Origin: Cohnella hashimotonis
GTDB lineage: Bacteria > Bacillota > Bacilli > Paenibacillales > Paenibacillaceae
Length of the DNA: 64,000 bases
NCBI RefSeq assembly: GCF_030014955.1
Contig: NZ_JAGRPV010000001.1
Span: forward strand, 6,138,001 to 6,202,000
Direction of reading: 5' to 3'
The notes under the pieces are model-generated. The model was not told the DNA's origin. It did not search any database and was given only the letters and a program-made list of their open reading frames with translations. A program made the translations under genes and the position numbers. Positions 27,169 to 38,540 of this stretch are shown one piece after another. Positions within the stretch are counted from its first letter, which is position 1. Each line of letters begins with the position of its first letter.

Positions 27169-28211
27169 TGGAATTCGGCGCCTCCGAACGTCACGACGCG
27201 CGAGCCTTCGGTCACGCGACCGATGACATAGGCTTGCTCGCCGAGCTCGCTCGCCAGCGCGACAGCCTGCTCCGCCTGAGCGGCCGGCACGACCAGCACC
27301 ATGCCGATGCCCATGTTAAACGTCGTGTACATATCGCGGTCGCTGATTGCTCCGTCGCGTTGCATGAGGCCGAACACCGGCTGCACCGGCCATGCGCCGA
27401 GGTTGATATCGACGTTGACGCCCTCCGGCAGCACGCGTGGGATGTTCTCGATGAACCCGCCGCCCGTAATATGCGCCATGCCTTTTACCTGCACGTTCTC
27501 GATCAGCTTCAGCACCGACTTCACATAGATGCGCGTCGGCTCGATGAGCACTTCGCCAAGCGTCCTGCCTTCGAGTTCAGGCAGCTTGTCCGAAAACTTG
27601 TAACCCTTCGTTTCCAGCAGGAGACGGCGAACCAGCGAGAAACCATTGGAATGCACCCCGCTCGAGCCTAGACCGATTACCGCGTCTCCTGCTGCGATGC
27701 CGCTGCCGTCGATCGCTTTCGGCTTGTCCACGATGCCGACGGTGAAGCCAGCGATATCGTACTCGCCGTCCTGGTACATGCCTGGCATCTCAGCCGTCTC
27801 GCCGCCGATCAGCGCGCAGCCGGCTTGCTCGCAGCCGTCCGCCACGCCTTTGACGATCGCTTCGATTTTCTCGGGCACGAGTTTGCCGCAAGCCAGGTAA
27901 TCAAGGAAAAACAGAGGCTCCGCCCCGGTCACAACGACGTCGTTCACACACATTGCCACCGCGTCGATACCGATCGTGTCGTGCTTGTCCATCTCGAACG
28001 CCAGCTTCAGCTTCGTGCCGACGCCGTCCGTGCCGGAGACAAGCACCGGCTCCTCGTACTTGTCCTTATTCAGGCCGAACAGCCCGCCGAACCCGCCGAG
28101 TCCCGTCAACACCTCCGGACGCATCGTGCGCTTCACGTGCTTTTTCATTCGTTCGACCGCTTCGTTGCCGGCAGCGATATCGACGCCAGCCTGTTTGTAA
28201 GCTTCGGACAC
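27165..28211 (-). CDS. purM: Phosphoribosylformylglycinamidine cyclo-ligase
   Basis: 348 residues with the AIRS fold: [31 protein letters not shown]-type segment [10 protein letters not shown] and [10 protein letters not shown]. It closes the imidazole ring to AIR (step 5). It starts at GTG 28211 with AAGGGGG ten bases upstream. The 728-base spacer separating it from purF is filled by a palindrome array. Confidence 0.96.
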   Translation of the reverse strand: MSEAYKQAGVDIAAGNEAVERMKKHVKRTMRPEVLTGLGGFGGLFGLNKDKYEEPVLVSGTDGVGTKLKLAFEMDKHDTIGIDAVAMCVNDVVVTGAEPLFFLDYLACGKLVPEKIEAIVKGVADGCEQAGCALIGGETAEMPGMYQDGEYDIAGFTVGIVDKPKAIDGSGIAAGDAVIGLGSSGVHSNGFSLVRRLLLETKGYKFSDKLPELEGRTLGEVLIEPTRIYVKSVLKLIENVQVKGMAHITGGGFIENIPRVLPEGVNVDINLGAWPVQPVFGLMQRDGAISDRDMYTTFNMGIGMVLVVPAAQAEQAVALASELGEQAYVIGRVTEGSRVVTFGGAEFQ

Positions 28212-28282
28212 TTGGGTTAAGCCCCCTTGGGTATAATTGTAAAACTGACTTTTTCCGCTATTCGTCCCACAGCCATCTCAGC

Positions 28283-28890
28283 GTAGGTTTTCTTAGCGGC
28301 ATCCAATGCCGCTATTCGCTCCTCAGCCGCCTCGGCACAGGCACTTAGCGGCATGCAATGCCGCTATTCACCCCGCAGCAGCCTAGCGCCAGGCACTTAG
28401 CGGCATCCAATGCCGCTATTCGCTCCTCAGCCGCCTTGGCACAGGCACTAGCGGCATGCAATGCCGCTATTCGCCCCGCAGCCGCCTCGGCACAGGCACT
28501 TAGCGGCATCCAATGCCGCTATTCGCTCCTCAGCCGCCTTGGCACAGGCACTTAGCGGCATCCAATGCCGCTATTCGCCCCGCAGCCGCCTCGGCACAGG
28601 CACTTAGCGGCATGCAATGCCGCTATTCACCCCGCAGCAGCCTAGCGCCAGGCACTTAGCGGCATCCAATGCCGCTATTCGCTCCTCAGCCGCCTTGGCA
28701 CAGGCACTAGCGGCATGCAATGCCGCTATTCGCCCCGCAGCCACCTAGCGCAGGCACTTAGCGGCATCCAATGCCGCTATTCGCCCCGCAGCCACCTAGC
28801 GCAGGCACTTAGCGGCATCCAATGCCGCTATTCGCTCCGCAGCCACCTCGGCACAGGCACTTAGCGGCATCAAACGCCACTATCCCGCGT
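28283..28890. repeat. Palindrome array, 12 copies, about 51-bp period, inside the pur operon
   Basis: Twelve copies (near 28295, 28347, 28398, 28449, 28500, 28552, 28604, 28656, 28707, 28757, 28808 and a decayed one at 28861) carry AGCGGCAT, a 3-base loop and ATGCCGCT, with GC-rich linkers of about 30 bases. Linkers alternate between a few types, and one block of about 310 bp appears duplicated. The same AGCGGCA/TGCCGCT palindrome forms the 57-kb array. No gene lies in 28212-28939. Confidence 0.95.
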
Positions 28891-28939
28891 CCGCGGTGGC
28901 CGAGGCACCACGCGCCGCGCCAGTCACTTGCGCCATGCC

Positions 28940-30577
28940 TCAGTCGCAGCTGCAGCTCGTTGCCTTGGCGTCCTCGAACTCCACCGGAGTCGGGTAGTCG
29001 TTGGTAAAGCAGCCGAGGCAGAGACCGCGGTCGTACTCGCTCTCCGCCCCGCCGACCGCTTCGAGCAGGCCCGGCTTGCTGAGGAAATACAGTGAGTCCG
29101 CGTTGATCGCCTGGCGGATCTCCTCGACCGTCTTGCTCGACGCGATGAGATCGCGGCGATCCGGCGTATCGATGCCGTAGTAGCAAGGATTCGCGAAAGG
29201 CGGCGACGTGATGCGCACGTGCACCTCGAGCGCGCCCGCCTCGCGAAGCAGGTTGACGATGCGCAGCGAGGTGGTGCCCCGCACGATCGAATCGTCGATC
29301 ATGACGACGCGCTTGCCCTGCACGACCTTGCGGACGGCGGACAGCTTCATCTTGACGCCCTTCTCGCGCAGCTCCTGGGAGGGCTGGATGAAGGTGCGTC
29401 CGGTATATTTGTTTTTGATAAGGCCAAGCTCATAAGGAATGCCCGTCTGCTCCGCATACCCGATCGCAGCCGAGATGCTCGAGTCCGGCACGCCCGTCAC
29501 GATGTCGGCGTCGACGAACGACTCCAGAGCGAGCTGCTGGCCCATGCGCTTGCGGGCGCTGTGCAGGTTGATCGTGCCGATGTCGCTGTCGGGGCGCGCA
29601 AAGTAAATGTACTCCATTGCGCATACGGAGCGCCGCTGCAGCACCGCGTAGCGTTCCTCGCGGATGCCGTTCCGGTCCAGCACGATAATCTCGCCCGGCT
29701 GGACGTCGCGGACATACTCCGCGCCGATCACCTCGAACGAGCAGGACTCGGACGCGAAGATGTACGCGTCGCCGAGCCGACCCATGACCATCGGGCGCAG
29801 GCCGTTCGGGTCGCAGGCCGCGATCAGCACGTCCTTGGTCATAATCAGGAACGCAAAGCCCCCGATCAGCCGCGAGAACGCGTCCTTGACCGCCTCGACC
29901 AAATCTTTGGAAGAGCGCGCAATCATATGCGCGATGACTTCGGTGTCGCTCGTCGTCTGGAAGATCGAGCCCGACTCCTCGAGCTCGCGCCGGATAATCG
30001 GCTCGTTGACAAGGTTGCCGTTGGTGCAAACAGCGAGATCGCCGCCTCGATACTTGAAAACGAGCGGCTGCGCGTTGGCCAGCCGGCTCGCGCCGGCCGT
30101 CGAATAGCGGACGTGGCCGATTGCGTTGGCGCCGACAAGCGAATCCAGCCGGTCGCGGTCGAATACTTCTTTCACCAGGCCCATGCCGCGGTGATAGTGG
30201 AAGTCGCCGCCAAGATTAGAAGTGCAGATGCCGCAGCTCTCCTCGCCGCGGTGCTGCAGCGCGTGCAGTCCGTAGTACGACAGCTCTGCAGCGTCCTTGT
30301 GCCCGAACACGCCGAACACGCCGCATTCTTCCTTCAGCTTGTCCATCATGCCCGACGCCTGGTCGTTGCCCTGATTATAATAATCCCCGGTCCAGAAACG
30401 CGCCTCGGCGGCCGGCAGCCCTTCCGTCTGCTTAGATGGCAGGTCGCCGGTCCGTCCGCTCATGTCGTAAGGCAGGATGCTTGCGGTCGGACCGTGCGGC
30501 AACATGCCGGCCGAGGCGCTTGCTCCCTCGACGACTGGCAGCGCACGGCCCGCTCCGGCGTTTATTTCATCCGGCAT
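28940..30577 (-). CDS. purF: Amidophosphoribosyltransferase with unusually long propeptide
   Basis: Catalyses the committed step, PRPP plus glutamine to phosphoribosylamine. The Ntn glutaminase nucleophile is Cys in KEECGVFG; the PRPP loop is [13 protein letters not shown]; Fe-S ligands match the Bacillus type (CLGC near the C-terminus, [16 protein letters not shown]). ATG 30577 follows GGAAGGAAG and overlaps purL by 16 bases. From this start the catalytic Cys is residue 85, so about 84 residues must be removed, against about 11 in B. subtilis. The extra stretch is Ala/Gly/Pro-rich, and the family-like WTGDYYNQG begins only at residue 62. ATGs at residues 39 and 77 are alternatives with poorer ribosome sites. 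Confidence 0.95.
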   Translation of the reverse strand: MPDEINAGAGRALPVVEGASASAGMLPHGPTASILPYDMSGRTGDLPSKQTEGLPAAEARFWTGDYYNQGNDQASGMMDKLKEECGVFGVFGHKDAAELSYYGLHALQHRGEESCGICTSNLGGDFHYHRGMGLVKEVFDRDRLDSLVGANAIGHVRYSTAGASRLANAQPLVFKYRGGDLAVCTNGNLVNEPIIRRELEESGSIFQTTSDTEVIAHMIARSSKDLVEAVKDAFSRLIGGFAFLIMTKDVLIAACDPNGLRPMVMGRLGDAYIFASESCSFEVIGAEYVRDVQPGEIIVLDRNGIREERYAVLQRRSVCAMEYIYFARPDSDIGTINLHSARKRMGQQLALESFVDADIVTGVPDSSISAAIGYAEQTGIPYELGLIKNKYTGRTFIQPSQELREKGVKMKLSAVRKVVQGKRVVMIDDSIVRGTTSLRIVNLLREAGALEVHVRITSPPFANPCYYGIDTPDRRDLIASSKTVEEIRQAINADSLYFLSKPGLLEAVGGAESEYDRGLCLGCFTNDYPTPVEFEDAKATSCSCD

Positions 30578-32805
30578 GGGATCGCTTCCTTCCATTCTGT
30601 GCGGAATTCGTTCACGGGTGCCTGAATTGCCGTATGTCCGTTGACCGCGATGACCAGTTCGTCTCCCCCGACGGCGCCGAGCTTCTGCGCCGGCACGCCT
30701 TGCTCGGCGAGCCACGCTTCGAGCGCCGCGGCGGACTCCGGCTTGGCCGACAGCAGAATGCGCGATTGCGATTCGCTGAACAGCGCCAGGTCCGGACGCA
30801 AGTTGGTCGTGAAGTCGACCTTCGCGCCGAGGCCGCGACCGAACGTCGACTCCGCTACCGCAGCAGCCAGGCCGCCTTCGGACAGGTCATGCGCCGAAGC
30901 GACGAGGCCTTGGCGAATCGCGCCGAGGACGGCGCCGTGCAGCGCCTTTTCCACGCCCAGGTCGATGACCGGCGGGCGGCCTTCGGTGAGGCCGTGCACC
31001 GCGTATTGGAACTCGCTGCCGCCGATCTCCGCCTTCGTCTCGCCGAGCAGGTAGATGACGTCGCCTTCGGCCTTGAATTCTTGCGTCGTGATGTGGTCGA
31101 TGTCCGTGATCAGGCCGACCATGCCGACGACCGGCGTCGGGTAGATCGCGCCCTTGGCGTTCTCGTTGTACAGCGACACGTTGCCGCCGATGACCGGCGT
31201 CTCGAGGAAGCGGCAGGCTTCGGCCATGCCGTCCACCGACTTTTCCATCTGCCAGAACACTTCCGGCTTCTCCGGCGAGCCGAAGTTGAGGTTGTCCGTG
31301 ATCGCGAGCGGCTCGCCGCCCGAGCAGACGATGTTGCGCGCCGCCTCGGCGACCGCGATGCGTCCGCCGACCTCGGGATCGAGGTACACGTAGCGGCCGT
31401 TGCAGTCCGTCGTCATCGCGAGCGCCTTGCGCGTGCCGCGGATCGCGACGACTGCGGCATCCGAGCCAGGAACGACTGCGGTCGACGTGCGGACCTGGTA
31501 GTCGTACTGGCTGTAAACCCATTCCTTGCTCGCGAGCGAAGGAGAGCCGAGCACCTTTTTGAGCGAATCCGTCAGGTCGAGCATTTGCTCGTAGCGGTTC
31601 GTATCGATGGAGCCGTTTTTCAGATAGTAGTCCGGCACCTTGGAAGGCTTGTTGTACACCGGGCAGTCGTCGACGAGCGCCTTGACCGGCATGTCCGCGA
31701 CTTCTTCGCCCTTGTGGAACAAGCGGAGACGGCCGTCGTCCGTCACTTTGCCGACCTTGGCGCAGTGCAGTCCCCAACGCTCGAAGATCGCCTTGGCTTG
31801 GGCTTCGTGATGCGGCTCGGTGACGAAGAGCATGCGCTCCTGCGACTCGGACAGCATCATCTCGTACGCGGTCATGCCTTCTTCGCGCTGCGGCACCTCG
31901 TCAAGGTACAGCTCCATGCCGTTGCCCGCCTTGCTCGCCATCTCGGCGCTCGAACAGGTGAGGCCCGCGGCGCCCATGTCCTGGATGCCAAGTACGATGC
32001 CGGAGTCGATCAGCTCGAGCGTCGCTTCCATGACGAGCTTCTCCATGAACGGATCGCCGACCTGAACGGCCGAGCGCTTCGCTTCGGATTCGGCGGTCAA
32101 GTCCTCGGACGCGAACGTCGCGCCGTGGATGCCGTCGCGGCCCGTAGCCGGACCGACGTAGAATACCGGGTTGCCGACGCCCTTGGCGACGCCGCGCTGG
32201 ATCTTGTCGTGATCGATGAGGCCGACGCACATCGCGTTGACGAGCGGATTGCCCTCATACGCTTCGTCGAACATGACCTCGCCGGCGACCGTCGGGATGC
32301 CGATGCAGTTGCCGTAGCCGGCGATGCCGCTGACCACGTGCTCGAACAGGTACTTGACGCGGTCGCTCTCGAGCTTGCCGAAGCGCAGCGAGTTGAGCAG
32401 CGCGATCGGGCGGGAGCCCATCGAGAAGATGTCGCGGATGATGCCGCCGACGCCCGTCGCGGCGCCTTGATACGGCTCGACCGCGGACGGGTGGTTGTGC
32501 GACTCGATCTTGAAGACGACGGCTTGCTTGTCGCCGATGTCGACGATGCCGGCGCCTTCGCCCGGTCCCATCAAGACGCGCGGGCCGGTCGTCGGGAAGC
32601 GGCGGAGCAGCGGCTTGGAGTTCTTGTACGCGCAGTGCTCGGACCACATGACGCTGAATACGCCGATCTCGGTGTAGTTCGGCTGGCGTCCGAGGAAACC
32701 GCAGATGAGTTCGAATTCGGAATCGGAGACGCCGAATTGCTTGTAGATTTTCTGCTCGGCGATCTGCTGGACCGTCGGTTCTTTAGCGGGTGCTTGCTGC
32801 GCCAT
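30562..32805 (-). CDS. purL: Phosphoribosylformylglycinamidine synthase, large subunit
   Basis: 747 residues, the small-type PurL that works with PurS and Pur[13 protein letters not shown] near the N-terminus, [13 protein letters not shown], and GGTRDIFSMG-type segment [14 protein letters not shown]. It converts FGAR to FGAM (step 4). It overlaps purQ upstream by 23 bases and purF downstream by 16 bases. Confidence 0.97.
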   Translation of the reverse strand: MAQQAPAKEPTVQQIAEQKIYKQFGVSDSEFELICGFLGRQPNYTEIGVFSVMWSEHCAYKNSKPLLRRFPTTGPRVLMGPGEGAGIVDIGDKQAVVFKIESHNHPSAVEPYQGAATGVGGIIRDIFSMGSRPIALLNSLRFGKLESDRVKYLFEHVVSGIAGYGNCIGIPTVAGEVMFDEAYEGNPLVNAMCVGLIDHDKIQRGVAKGVGNPVFYVGPATGRDGIHGATFASEDLTAESEAKRSAVQVGDPFMEKLVMEATLELIDSGIVLGIQDMGAAGLTCSSAEMASKAGNGMELYLDEVPQREEGMTAYEMMLSESQERMLFVTEPHHEAQAKAIFERWGLHCAKVGKVTDDGRLRLFHKGEEVADMPVKALVDDCPVYNKPSKVPDYYLKNGSIDTNRYEQMLDLTDSLKKVLGSPSLASKEWVYSQYDYQVRTSTAVVPGSDAAVVAIRGTRKALAMTTDCNGRYVYLDPEVGGRIAVAEAARNIVCSGGEPLAITDNLNFGSPEKPEVFWQMEKSVDGMAEACRFLETPVIGGNVSLYNENAKGAIYPTPVVGMVGLITDIDHITTQEFKAEGDVIYLLGETKAEIGGSEFQYAVHGLTEGRPPVIDLGVEKALHGAVLGAIRQGLVASAHDLSEGGLAAAVAESTFGRGLGAKVDFTTNLRPDLALFSESQSRILLSAKPESAAALEAWLAEQGVPAQKLGAVGGDELVIAVNGHTAIQAPVNEFRTEWKEAIPCRMK

Positions 32806-33475
32806 TGCGTTCCCTCCAAGCGTTCAGTACTGACGTAAACATCTTCGCGCCGTCCGCCGAGCCGAGCAGCTCGCTGACCGCGCGCTCCGGGTGCGGCATC
32901 ATGCCGACGACGTTGCCCGCTTCGTTCGAGATGCCGGCGATGCCCGCGACAGAGCCGTTCGGGTTGACGCCGTCGTAAGTGAAGACGATCTGGCCATTCG
33001 CCTTGAGGCTCGCCAGCGTCTCTTCGTCGCAATAGTAGTTGCCTTCGCCGTGCGCGATCGGAATCGTCACGACCTCGCCCTGCGCATAGTCGCGGGTGAA
33101 CGCCGTGTTCGCGTTTTCGACGCGCAAGCCCACCGGGTGGCAGCGGAACTTGAGGCTGTTGTTGCGGATAAGCGCGCCGGGCAGAAGACCCGCCTCGGTG
33201 AGCACCTGGAAGCCGTTGCACACGCCAAGCACGAACTTGCCTTCGGCCGCGGCCTTGCGCACTTCGGTCATGACGGGAGCGAGCTGGGCGATGGCGCCGC
33301 AGCGCAGGTAGTCGCCGTAGGAGAAGCCGCCCGGCACGAGAATGCCGTCATAAGCGGACAGATCGGTGGCCGTGTGCCAGACATAATCGACGTCCTCGCC
33401 CAGAACGTCGACGACCGCGTTGTACATGTCCAGGTCGCAGTTGGAGCCCGGGAATACGATGACCGCGAATTTCAT
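32783..33475 (-). CDS. purQ: Phosphoribosylformylglycinamidine synthase, glutaminase subunit
   Basis: 230 residues, class I glutamine amidotransferase: [12 protein letters not shown], nucleophile Cys in GVCNGFQ, and the His/Glu pair near HPERAV. It supplies ammonia to PurL through the PurS bridge. It follows purS by six bases. Confidence 0.96.
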   Translation of the reverse strand: MKFAVIVFPGSNCDLDMYNAVVDVLGEDVDYVWHTATDLSAYDGILVPGGFSYGDYLRCGAIAQLAPVMTEVRKAAAEGKFVLGVCNGFQVLTEAGLLPGALIRNNSLKFRCHPVGLRVENANTAFTRDYAQGEVVTIPIAHGEGNYYCDEETLASLKANGQIVFTYDGVNPNGSVAGIAGISNEAGNVVGMMPHPERAVSELLGSADGAKMFTSVLNAWRERNGAASTR

Positions 33476-33481
33476 GAGGTC

Positions 33482-33724
33482 TCAGCCCTCCAGTTCGAAT
33501 CGGTAGTCTTCGATGACAGTGTTGGCGAGCAGCTTTTCGCACATGGCCTTCACGCGCTCTTCGGCAACGGCGCGGTCGGTCGTGTCTAGCGTGAGTTCCA
33601 GATACTTGCCGATGCGGACCTTTGCGACTTCGTCGAAGCCGAGCGTTTGCAGTGAGCCTTGAACGGCGTTGCCTTGCGGGTCGAGCACGTTTTCCTTGAT
33701 CGTGACGTATACCGTTGCTTTCAT
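33482..33724 (-). CDS. purS: Phosphoribosylformylglycinamidine synthase, PurS subunit
   Basis: 80 residues, the normal PurS size, with VTIKENVLDPQGNAV and LGFDEVAKVRIGKYLEL. It bridges PurL and PurQ. It has its own strong GGAGGAG site after the 380-base repeat-bearing spacer. Confidence 0.96.
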   Translation of the reverse strand: MKATVYVTIKENVLDPQGNAVQGSLQTLGFDEVAKVRIGKYLELTLDTTDRAVAEERVKAMCEKLLANTVIEDYRFELEG

Positions 33725-33871
33725 GGGACGGGTCTCCTCCTGGATAGGGACATGGGATAGGGGCTGTATGGTCGAAAGTAGAGCGTCGGCGGCAAAGGAA
33801 CGGCGAGCTGCGGACGGGACTGCGGATGAAAGGCCGACGATGGCGCCAACCTTCCCATCAACCGGCTGCGC

Positions 33872-34066
33872 GGCGCATTTAGCTGCAAATGTGCAGTTAT
33901 TCCCCCGCCCCGCTCGCTCCAGAGCGATATAACTGCAAATGTACAGTTATTTCAGCTTCGGCCTCGCCCAACGCCGCAAATGTTCGAAAATAAATGTTTT
34001 TTTGCAGCTATTCCGGCGGCGCCATCTCAGTTAACGGAAAATAGATGTATTTTTGCAGTTAATGGC
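33872..34066. repeat. Degenerate palindromic repeats in the purC-purS spacer
   Basis: Two copies of a palindrome with CTGCAAATGT.CAGTTAT (near 33881 and 33932) are followed by two diverged copies (near 33984 and 34029) in which the loop is lengthened to a T-run, AAATGTTTTTTTGCAG and AGATGTATTTTTGCAG. No gene is visible in 33725-34106. Confidence 0.75.
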
Positions 34067-34106
34067 GACGATAGCGGCGATTGCTCAAGCCGCGAATCGC
34101 GAGCCG

Positions 34107-35030
34107 CTAGTACTTGATCGGCTGGAACGCCGTAAAGCCATAGCTCGTCGGCTCCGTCAGCCTGCGGTAGATCTCCTGGTAGCGTGCCGTCGTCGCGTCC
34201 ACGACATCGTCCGGCAGGCGCGGCGGCGTGCTGTCGCGGTCCCAGTCGGTGCCGAGCAGGTACGTGCGGACCGGCTCCTTGTCCATGCTGTCGATCTCGA
34301 TATCGAGTTCGTACTTCTCTTCGGCCCAGAAGCGCGAGGAGTCCGGCGTGAACAGTTCGTCGATCAGGATGATCTCGTCGCCCAGCAGGCCGAACTCGAA
34401 CTTGCAGTCCGCCAGGATGATGCTCTTATGCTCGCATACCGCGAGCGCGTAATCGTACAGCAGGAGGCTGCGCTTGCGAAGGCCGGCGGCCAGCTCCGCG
34501 CCGATGCGGCGCTCCATCTCCTCGTAGGAGATGTCTTCGTCATGGCCGACGTCGTTTTTGCCCGCGGGGGTGAAGATCGGCTCCTCCAGCTTGTCGTTCT
34601 TGTGCAGGCCGGCAGGAAGCGGGATGCCGTTGACCTCGCCGTTCTTCTGGTACTGCCGCCAGCCGCCGCCCGTGATGTAGCCGCGCACGACGCATTCGAT
34701 GTCGATCCGCTGCGCTTTTTTCGTGACCATGATCCGCCCCGCCAGCTTGTCCGGCTCGGAGACGAGATCGCCGAGCTTGCGGACATCCGTATGAACGACG
34801 TGGTTCGGGACGAGATCCTTCGTCTTCTCGAACCAGAAGGCGCTTAGGCCATTCAGCACCTTGCCCTTCTCGGGAACGGCGGGATCGAGCACGTAGTCGA
34901 ACGCCGAGATCCGGTCGGTGACGACGATGAGCAGATGCTCGCCGAGGTCGTACAGCTCCCTGACCTTGCCCTTGTGGATGAGCGGCGCCTTGACGAGCCC
35001 CTCCGCGGTAGATAACGCTTCTGTAGACAT
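34107..35030 (-). CDS. purC: SAICAR synthetase, long form
   Basis: Ligates aspartate to CAIR. Recognisable segments are HKGKVRELYDLGEHLLIV, TDRISAFDYVL, ECVVRGYITGGGW and GLLGDEIILIDELFTPDSSRFW. At 307 residues it is the longer type (B. subtilis PurC is about 240), with extra sequence at both ends, including the C-terminal TEPTSYGFTAFQPIKY. ATG 35030 is chosen because GGAGG lies five bases upstream; the ATG at 35045 overlaps no ribosome site. Confidence 0.95.
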   Translation of the reverse strand: MSTEALSTAEGLVKAPLIHKGKVRELYDLGEHLLIVVTDRISAFDYVLDPAVPEKGKVLNGLSAFWFEKTKDLVPNHVVHTDVRKLGDLVSEPDKLAGRIMVTKKAQRIDIECVVRGYITGGGWRQYQKNGEVNGIPLPAGLHKNDKLEEPIFTPAGKNDVGHDEDISYEEMERRIGAELAAGLRKRSLLLYDYALAVCEHKSIILADCKFEFGLLGDEIILIDELFTPDSSRFWAEEKYELDIEIDSMDKEPVRTYLLGTDWDRDSTPPRLPDDVVDATTARYQEIYRRLTEPTSYGFTAFQPIKY

Positions 35031-35062
35031 GTCAGCCTCCTGCATTCTTTATATGAAAGAAA

Positions 35063-36358
35063 TTATTCCAGACCGAGCCGTTTGAAAATCGTATCGACAT
35101 GCTTCAGGTGCCACGAAGGGTTGAACGCGTCTTCGATTTCTTCCGCGCTCAGCGCGTCGGTAATCTCCTTCGTCTCGGAGACGATGGATTTGAAGTCGCG
35201 CTGCTCTTCCCAGGCCTGCATTGCGCGTGGCTGCACGGTATCGTACGCCTGCTCGCGGGAGAAGCCTTTGTCGATCAGCTTCGTCATGATGCGGCCGGAG
35301 AACGGCACGTTGTAGGTGCTGCGCATGTTGCGCTTCATGTTCTCGGGGAAAACCTGCAGGTTTTTCACGATGTTGCCGAAGCGGTTCAGCATGTAATTCA
35401 GCAGCATCGTCGCGTCCGGCAGGATGATGCGTTCGACGGAGGAGTGGGAAATATCGCGTTCGTGCCACAGCGCCACGTTCTCGTAAGCGGTGATCATGTG
35501 GCCGCGGATGACGCGGGAGAGACCGCTGATGTTCTCGCAGCCGATCGGATTGCGCTTGTGCGGCATCGCCGACGAGCCCTTCTGGCCTTTGGCGAACGGT
35601 TCCTCGACTTCGCGGAACTCGCTCTTCTGCAGCGCGCGGATCTCGGTCGCGAACTTGTCGAGCGAGGAACCGATCAGCGCCAGCGTCGCCATGTACTCGG
35701 CGTGCCGGTCGCGCTGCAGCGTCTGGGTGGAGATGGGCGCCGCGCTGATCCCTAGCTTGTCGCACACGTACTGCTCGACGAACGGGTCAAGGTTGGCGTA
35801 CGTGCCGACCGCGCCGGACATTTTGCCGTACTGGACTTCGTCCGCCGCTCTGCGGAAACGCTCCAGGTTGCGCTTCATCTCTTCGTGCCACAGCGCGAGC
35901 TTCAGGCCGAACGTCGTCGGCTCGGCGTGCACGCCGTGCGTGCGGCCCATCATCGGGGTCGACTTGTATTGAATCGCCTGATCGCGAAGGATGGCAATGA
36001 AGTTAACGAGGTCGCGCTCAAGAATCTCGTTGGCTTGCTTCAGCACGTAGCCGAGGGCGGTGTCGACGACGTCCGTCGACGTCATGCCGTAATGCACCCA
36101 CTTGCGCTCCTCGCCAAGACTCTCGGATACCGCCCGCGTGAACGCGATGACGTCATGGCGGGTCTCCAGCTCGATCTCGTTGATCCGGTCGATGTCGAAC
36201 TTGGCGTTCTGACGCAGCAGCACGGTGTCCGCCTTCGGGATATGGCCGAGCTCCGCCCAAGCCTCGCAAGCGCACAGCTCGACTTCGAGCCATGCCTTGA
36301 ATTTGTTTTCTTCAGTCCAGATAGCCCGCATCTCGGGGCGGCTGTAGCGTTCGATCAT
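35063..36358 (-). CDS. purB: Adenylosuccinate lyase
   Basis: 431 residues of the fumarase/aspartase superfamily with signature [27 protein letters not shown] and THDVVDTA-like [11 protein letters not shown]. It cleaves SAICAR and adenylosuccinate, serving both IMP and AMP synthesis. It follows purK by six bases. Confidence 0.97.
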   Translation of the reverse strand: MIERYSRPEMRAIWTEENKFKAWLEVELCACEAWAELGHIPKADTVLLRQNAKFDIDRINEIELETRHDVIAFTRAVSESLGEERKWVHYGMTSTDVVDTALGYVLKQANEILERDLVNFIAILRDQAIQYKSTPMMGRTHGVHAEPTTFGLKLALWHEEMKRNLERFRRAADEVQYGKMSGAVGTYANLDPFVEQYVCDKLGISAAPISTQTLQRDRHAEYMATLALIGSSLDKFATEIRALQKSEFREVEEPFAKGQKGSSAMPHKRNPIGCENISGLSRVIRGHMITAYENVALWHERDISHSSVERIILPDATMLLNYMLNRFGNIVKNLQVFPENMKRNMRSTYNVPFSGRIMTKLIDKGFSREQAYDTVQPRAMQAWEEQRDFKSIVSETKEITDALSAEEIEDAFNPSWHLKHVDTIFKRLGLE

Positions 36359-36364
36359 GATGGA

Positions 36365-37684
36365 TTAGACCCTCCAAATGGTTGATTCGTTGATCCAGGC
36401 GAGCGCAGCTGCGGTATCCGCGGCCAGCACGTTGACGTGGCCCATCTTGCGTCCGGTCTTGGCCTCCGCCTTGCCGTACAGGTGAATCTTCGGCGTGACC
36501 CCAAGCCTATCGGCTTCCGGATCGCGCGCCTGCATCCAGTCAAGCAGCGGCTGGACATGCTCGCCGAGGATATTGCCCATCACGACGGGCGACAATAGCG
36601 AGGTGTCCCCGAGCGGGAGGTCGCAGATTGCGCGGATATGCTGCTCGAACTGGGACGTTCGGCACGCCTCCATCGTATAGTGCCCGGAATTGTGCGGCCG
36701 CGGTGCAAGCTCGTTGACGAACAGCGTACCGTCCTTGGCGACGAACATCTCGACCGCGATCAGGCCGACGGCGCCGAGCGTCTCCGCGATCGATACCGCG
36801 AGGCGCTCCGCCTCGGCGATCACGGCGTCCGGCACCCGCGCGGGCACGATGGACAAGTGCAATATATTGCGAACGTGTATATTCTCGGCAGGGGGAAACG
36901 TTCGGATCTCTCCGGACGGCCTGCGTGCCGCAATGACCGAGATCTCCCGCTCGAAGTCGATGAACTTCTCGAGCACGAGCTCGGTGCCGGCGCGGCTCGC
37001 CTCGTCCCAGGCGGGAGCGAGCTCCTCCGTCACGCGCAACACCCATTGACCCTTGCCGTCGTAGCCGCCGGTCGCCGTCTTCAGCACGGCGGGCAGCCCC
37101 AGACGCTCGGCCGCCTCCTGCAGGTCGGCGAAGCTCGCGATCTCGGCGTAAGGCGCGACCCGCGCCCCCGCCGCCTCAATGGCGCGCTTCTCGCGCAGCC
37201 GATGCTGCGTCGTATGCAGCAGGGCGCTGCCCTGCGGCACATAAGATTCCGCCTCCAGCATCGCCGCGACGTCCGCGTCCACGTTCTCGAACTCGTACGT
37301 GATGACGTCGCTGCGCCGCGCCAACTCGCGCGCCGCGTCGCGGTCGGCGTAGCCGGCCACGATCTGTTCGGCCGTCTGGCCGCACGGCGCGTCGGGCGTC
37401 GGGTCGAGCGCCACGAAGCGGTAGCCCATCCGGCTGCCCGCGTGCGCGAGCATCCGCCCCAACTGCCCGCCGCCCAGGACGCCGATCGTGGCGCCGGGCA
37501 GGATCGGCCGGGCCGGCTTCGCGCCAGCGGCCGCAGCCTGACCGGTATTCGCCGCCCCGCCTTGGACGGCACCGCCCCATGCCGCTCCGTCCTGCACGCC
37601 GCCGACCGGCCCGCAACCGTCGGCGCCGCAAGCCTCGCCTTCGCCGCTCAGCAGCCCCTCAAGCTCGCGATTCAACCCGCTCAT
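36365..37684 (-). CDS. purK: N5-carboxyaminoimidazole ribonucleotide synthase with N-terminal extension
   Basis: ATP-grasp enzyme: [48 protein letters not shown] and [13 protein letters not shown]. The ATG at 37684 overlaps the purE stop by four bases, so it is probably the true start. It adds about 64 residues rich in Gly and Ala before the usual N-terminus (total 439 against about 380). An in-frame GTG near 37599 might be used instead, but no good ribosome site is visible there. Confidence 0.94.
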   Translation of the reverse strand: MSGLNRELEGLLSGEGEACGADGCGPVGGVQDGAAWGGAVQGGAANTGQAAAAGAKPARPILPGATIGVLGGGQLGRMLAHAGSRMGYRFVALDPTPDAPCGQTAEQIVAGYADRDAARELARRSDVITYEFENVDADVAAMLEAESYVPQGSALLHTTQHRLREKRAIEAAGARVAPYAEIASFADLQEAAERLGLPAVLKTATGGYDGKGQWVLRVTEELAPAWDEASRAGTELVLEKFIDFEREISVIAARRPSGEIRTFPPAENIHVRNILHLSIVPARVPDAVIAEAERLAVSIAETLGAVGLIAVEMFVAKDGTLFVNELAPRPHNSGHYTMEACRTSQFEQHIRAICDLPLGDTSLLSPVVMGNILGEHVQPLLDWMQARDPEADRLGVTPKIHLYGKAEAKTGRKMGHVNVLAADTAAALAWINESTIWRV

Positions 37685-38166
37685 GGCAGCACCGCGTTGT
37701 CCAGCACGTCCTGCGTGGTCCGCTCGCGCCGCGCGGCGACGCGCGCCTGCACGTCCGTATCGAACGCGCCGACGATCTGCGCCGCCAGCAGGCCGGCGTT
37801 CGTGGCGCCGGCCGCGCCGATCGCGACCGTCGCGACCGGGATGCCGCCCGGCATCTGCACGATCGACAGCAACGAATCCAGCCCGTTCAAGGCGGCGGAC
37901 TTCACGGGCACGCCGATGACGGGCAGGACGGTCTTCGCGGCGACCATGCCGGGCAGATGAGCCGCGCCGCCGGCTCCGGCCACGATGACCTTGAGCCCGC
38001 GATCCGCCGCGGATGCCGCATATTCGAACATCAGATCCGGCGTACGATGCGCCGATACGACTTTTTTCTCATAGGGGACGTTCAGTTCGTCCAGCACCTC
38101 GCACGCCTTCTTCATCGTCTCCCAATCGGACGTGCTGCCCATGATGACCCCGACGATTGCCGACAT
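37681..38166 (-). CDS. purE: N5-carboxyaminoimidazole ribonucleotide mutase
   Basis: 161 residues with [20 protein letters not shown] and [11 protein letters not shown]. It is the first gene of the purine operon, behind the guanine riboswitch leader. It rearranges N5-CAIR to CAIR. Confidence 0.97.
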   Translation of the reverse strand: MSAIVGVIMGSTSDWETMKKACEVLDELNVPYEKKVVSAHRTPDLMFEYAASAADRGLKVIVAGAGGAAHLPGMVAAKTVLPVIGVPVKSAALNGLDSLLSIVQMPGGIPVATVAIGAAGATNAGLLAAQIVGAFDTDVQARVAARRERTTQDVLDNAVLP

Positions 38167-38299
38167 GGTTCCACCCTTTCCCCCGTTAGCTTTTCCTCAT
38201 TGTCATTATTGCACAAATTCCGTCGCAACTTGTCCGGCCCGCGAATCCGACCGCGCGGTGCGGCGATTCCCAGGCACGGATCCGGTTAAAAGCGCAAAA

Positions 38300-38328
38300 A
38301 AGGGCGACTTCAGGCCGCTGTCGGCCCT
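38300..38328 (-). terminator. Riboswitch-controlled terminator of the pur operon
   Basis: On the minus strand GGGCCGAC pairs with GTCGCCC (one bulged base) and is followed by TTTTTT, 118 bases downstream of the aptamer and about 130 before purE. Confidence 0.75.
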
Positions 38329-38445
38329 CCGTCTAACCCCGTCTCTATCCCTATATTCCCGGCTTCGCTCCCAGGCGCCGCAAAGGCGCAACGCGTTCCT
38401 TCCCGCGAGGGATCGTCCCGCATTCCGCCTATCGTCCGTCCGAGA

Positions 38446-38514
38446 GCTCGTAGTCCGGAAATTTAAGGTCTCCGGGTAGAGACGATCGGGCCTTATTCCC
38501 GATAATATACGAGC
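38446..38514 (-). promoter_or_regulatory. Guanine riboswitch aptamer of the pur operon
   Basis: P1 arms GCTCGTA and TACGAGC enclose the purine-aptamer core: P2 CGGG/CCCG around AATAAGG, the GTCTCTACCC junction and a P3 ending in TCCGGACTA. The J3/1 base is C (GACTA), which specifies guanine/hypoxanthine rather than adenine. High guanine should favour the terminator at 38300-38328. Confidence 0.92.
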
Positions 38515-38540
38515 GATTCCGATTCTGTTTGCCGGTTTTT

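Noticed and set aside
28283..28890. Regularly spaced repeats resembling a CRISPR array
   Set aside because: The conserved unit is a short palindrome, the linkers are near-identical rather than unique spacers, and no cas gene is present. The same applies to 57345-57895.
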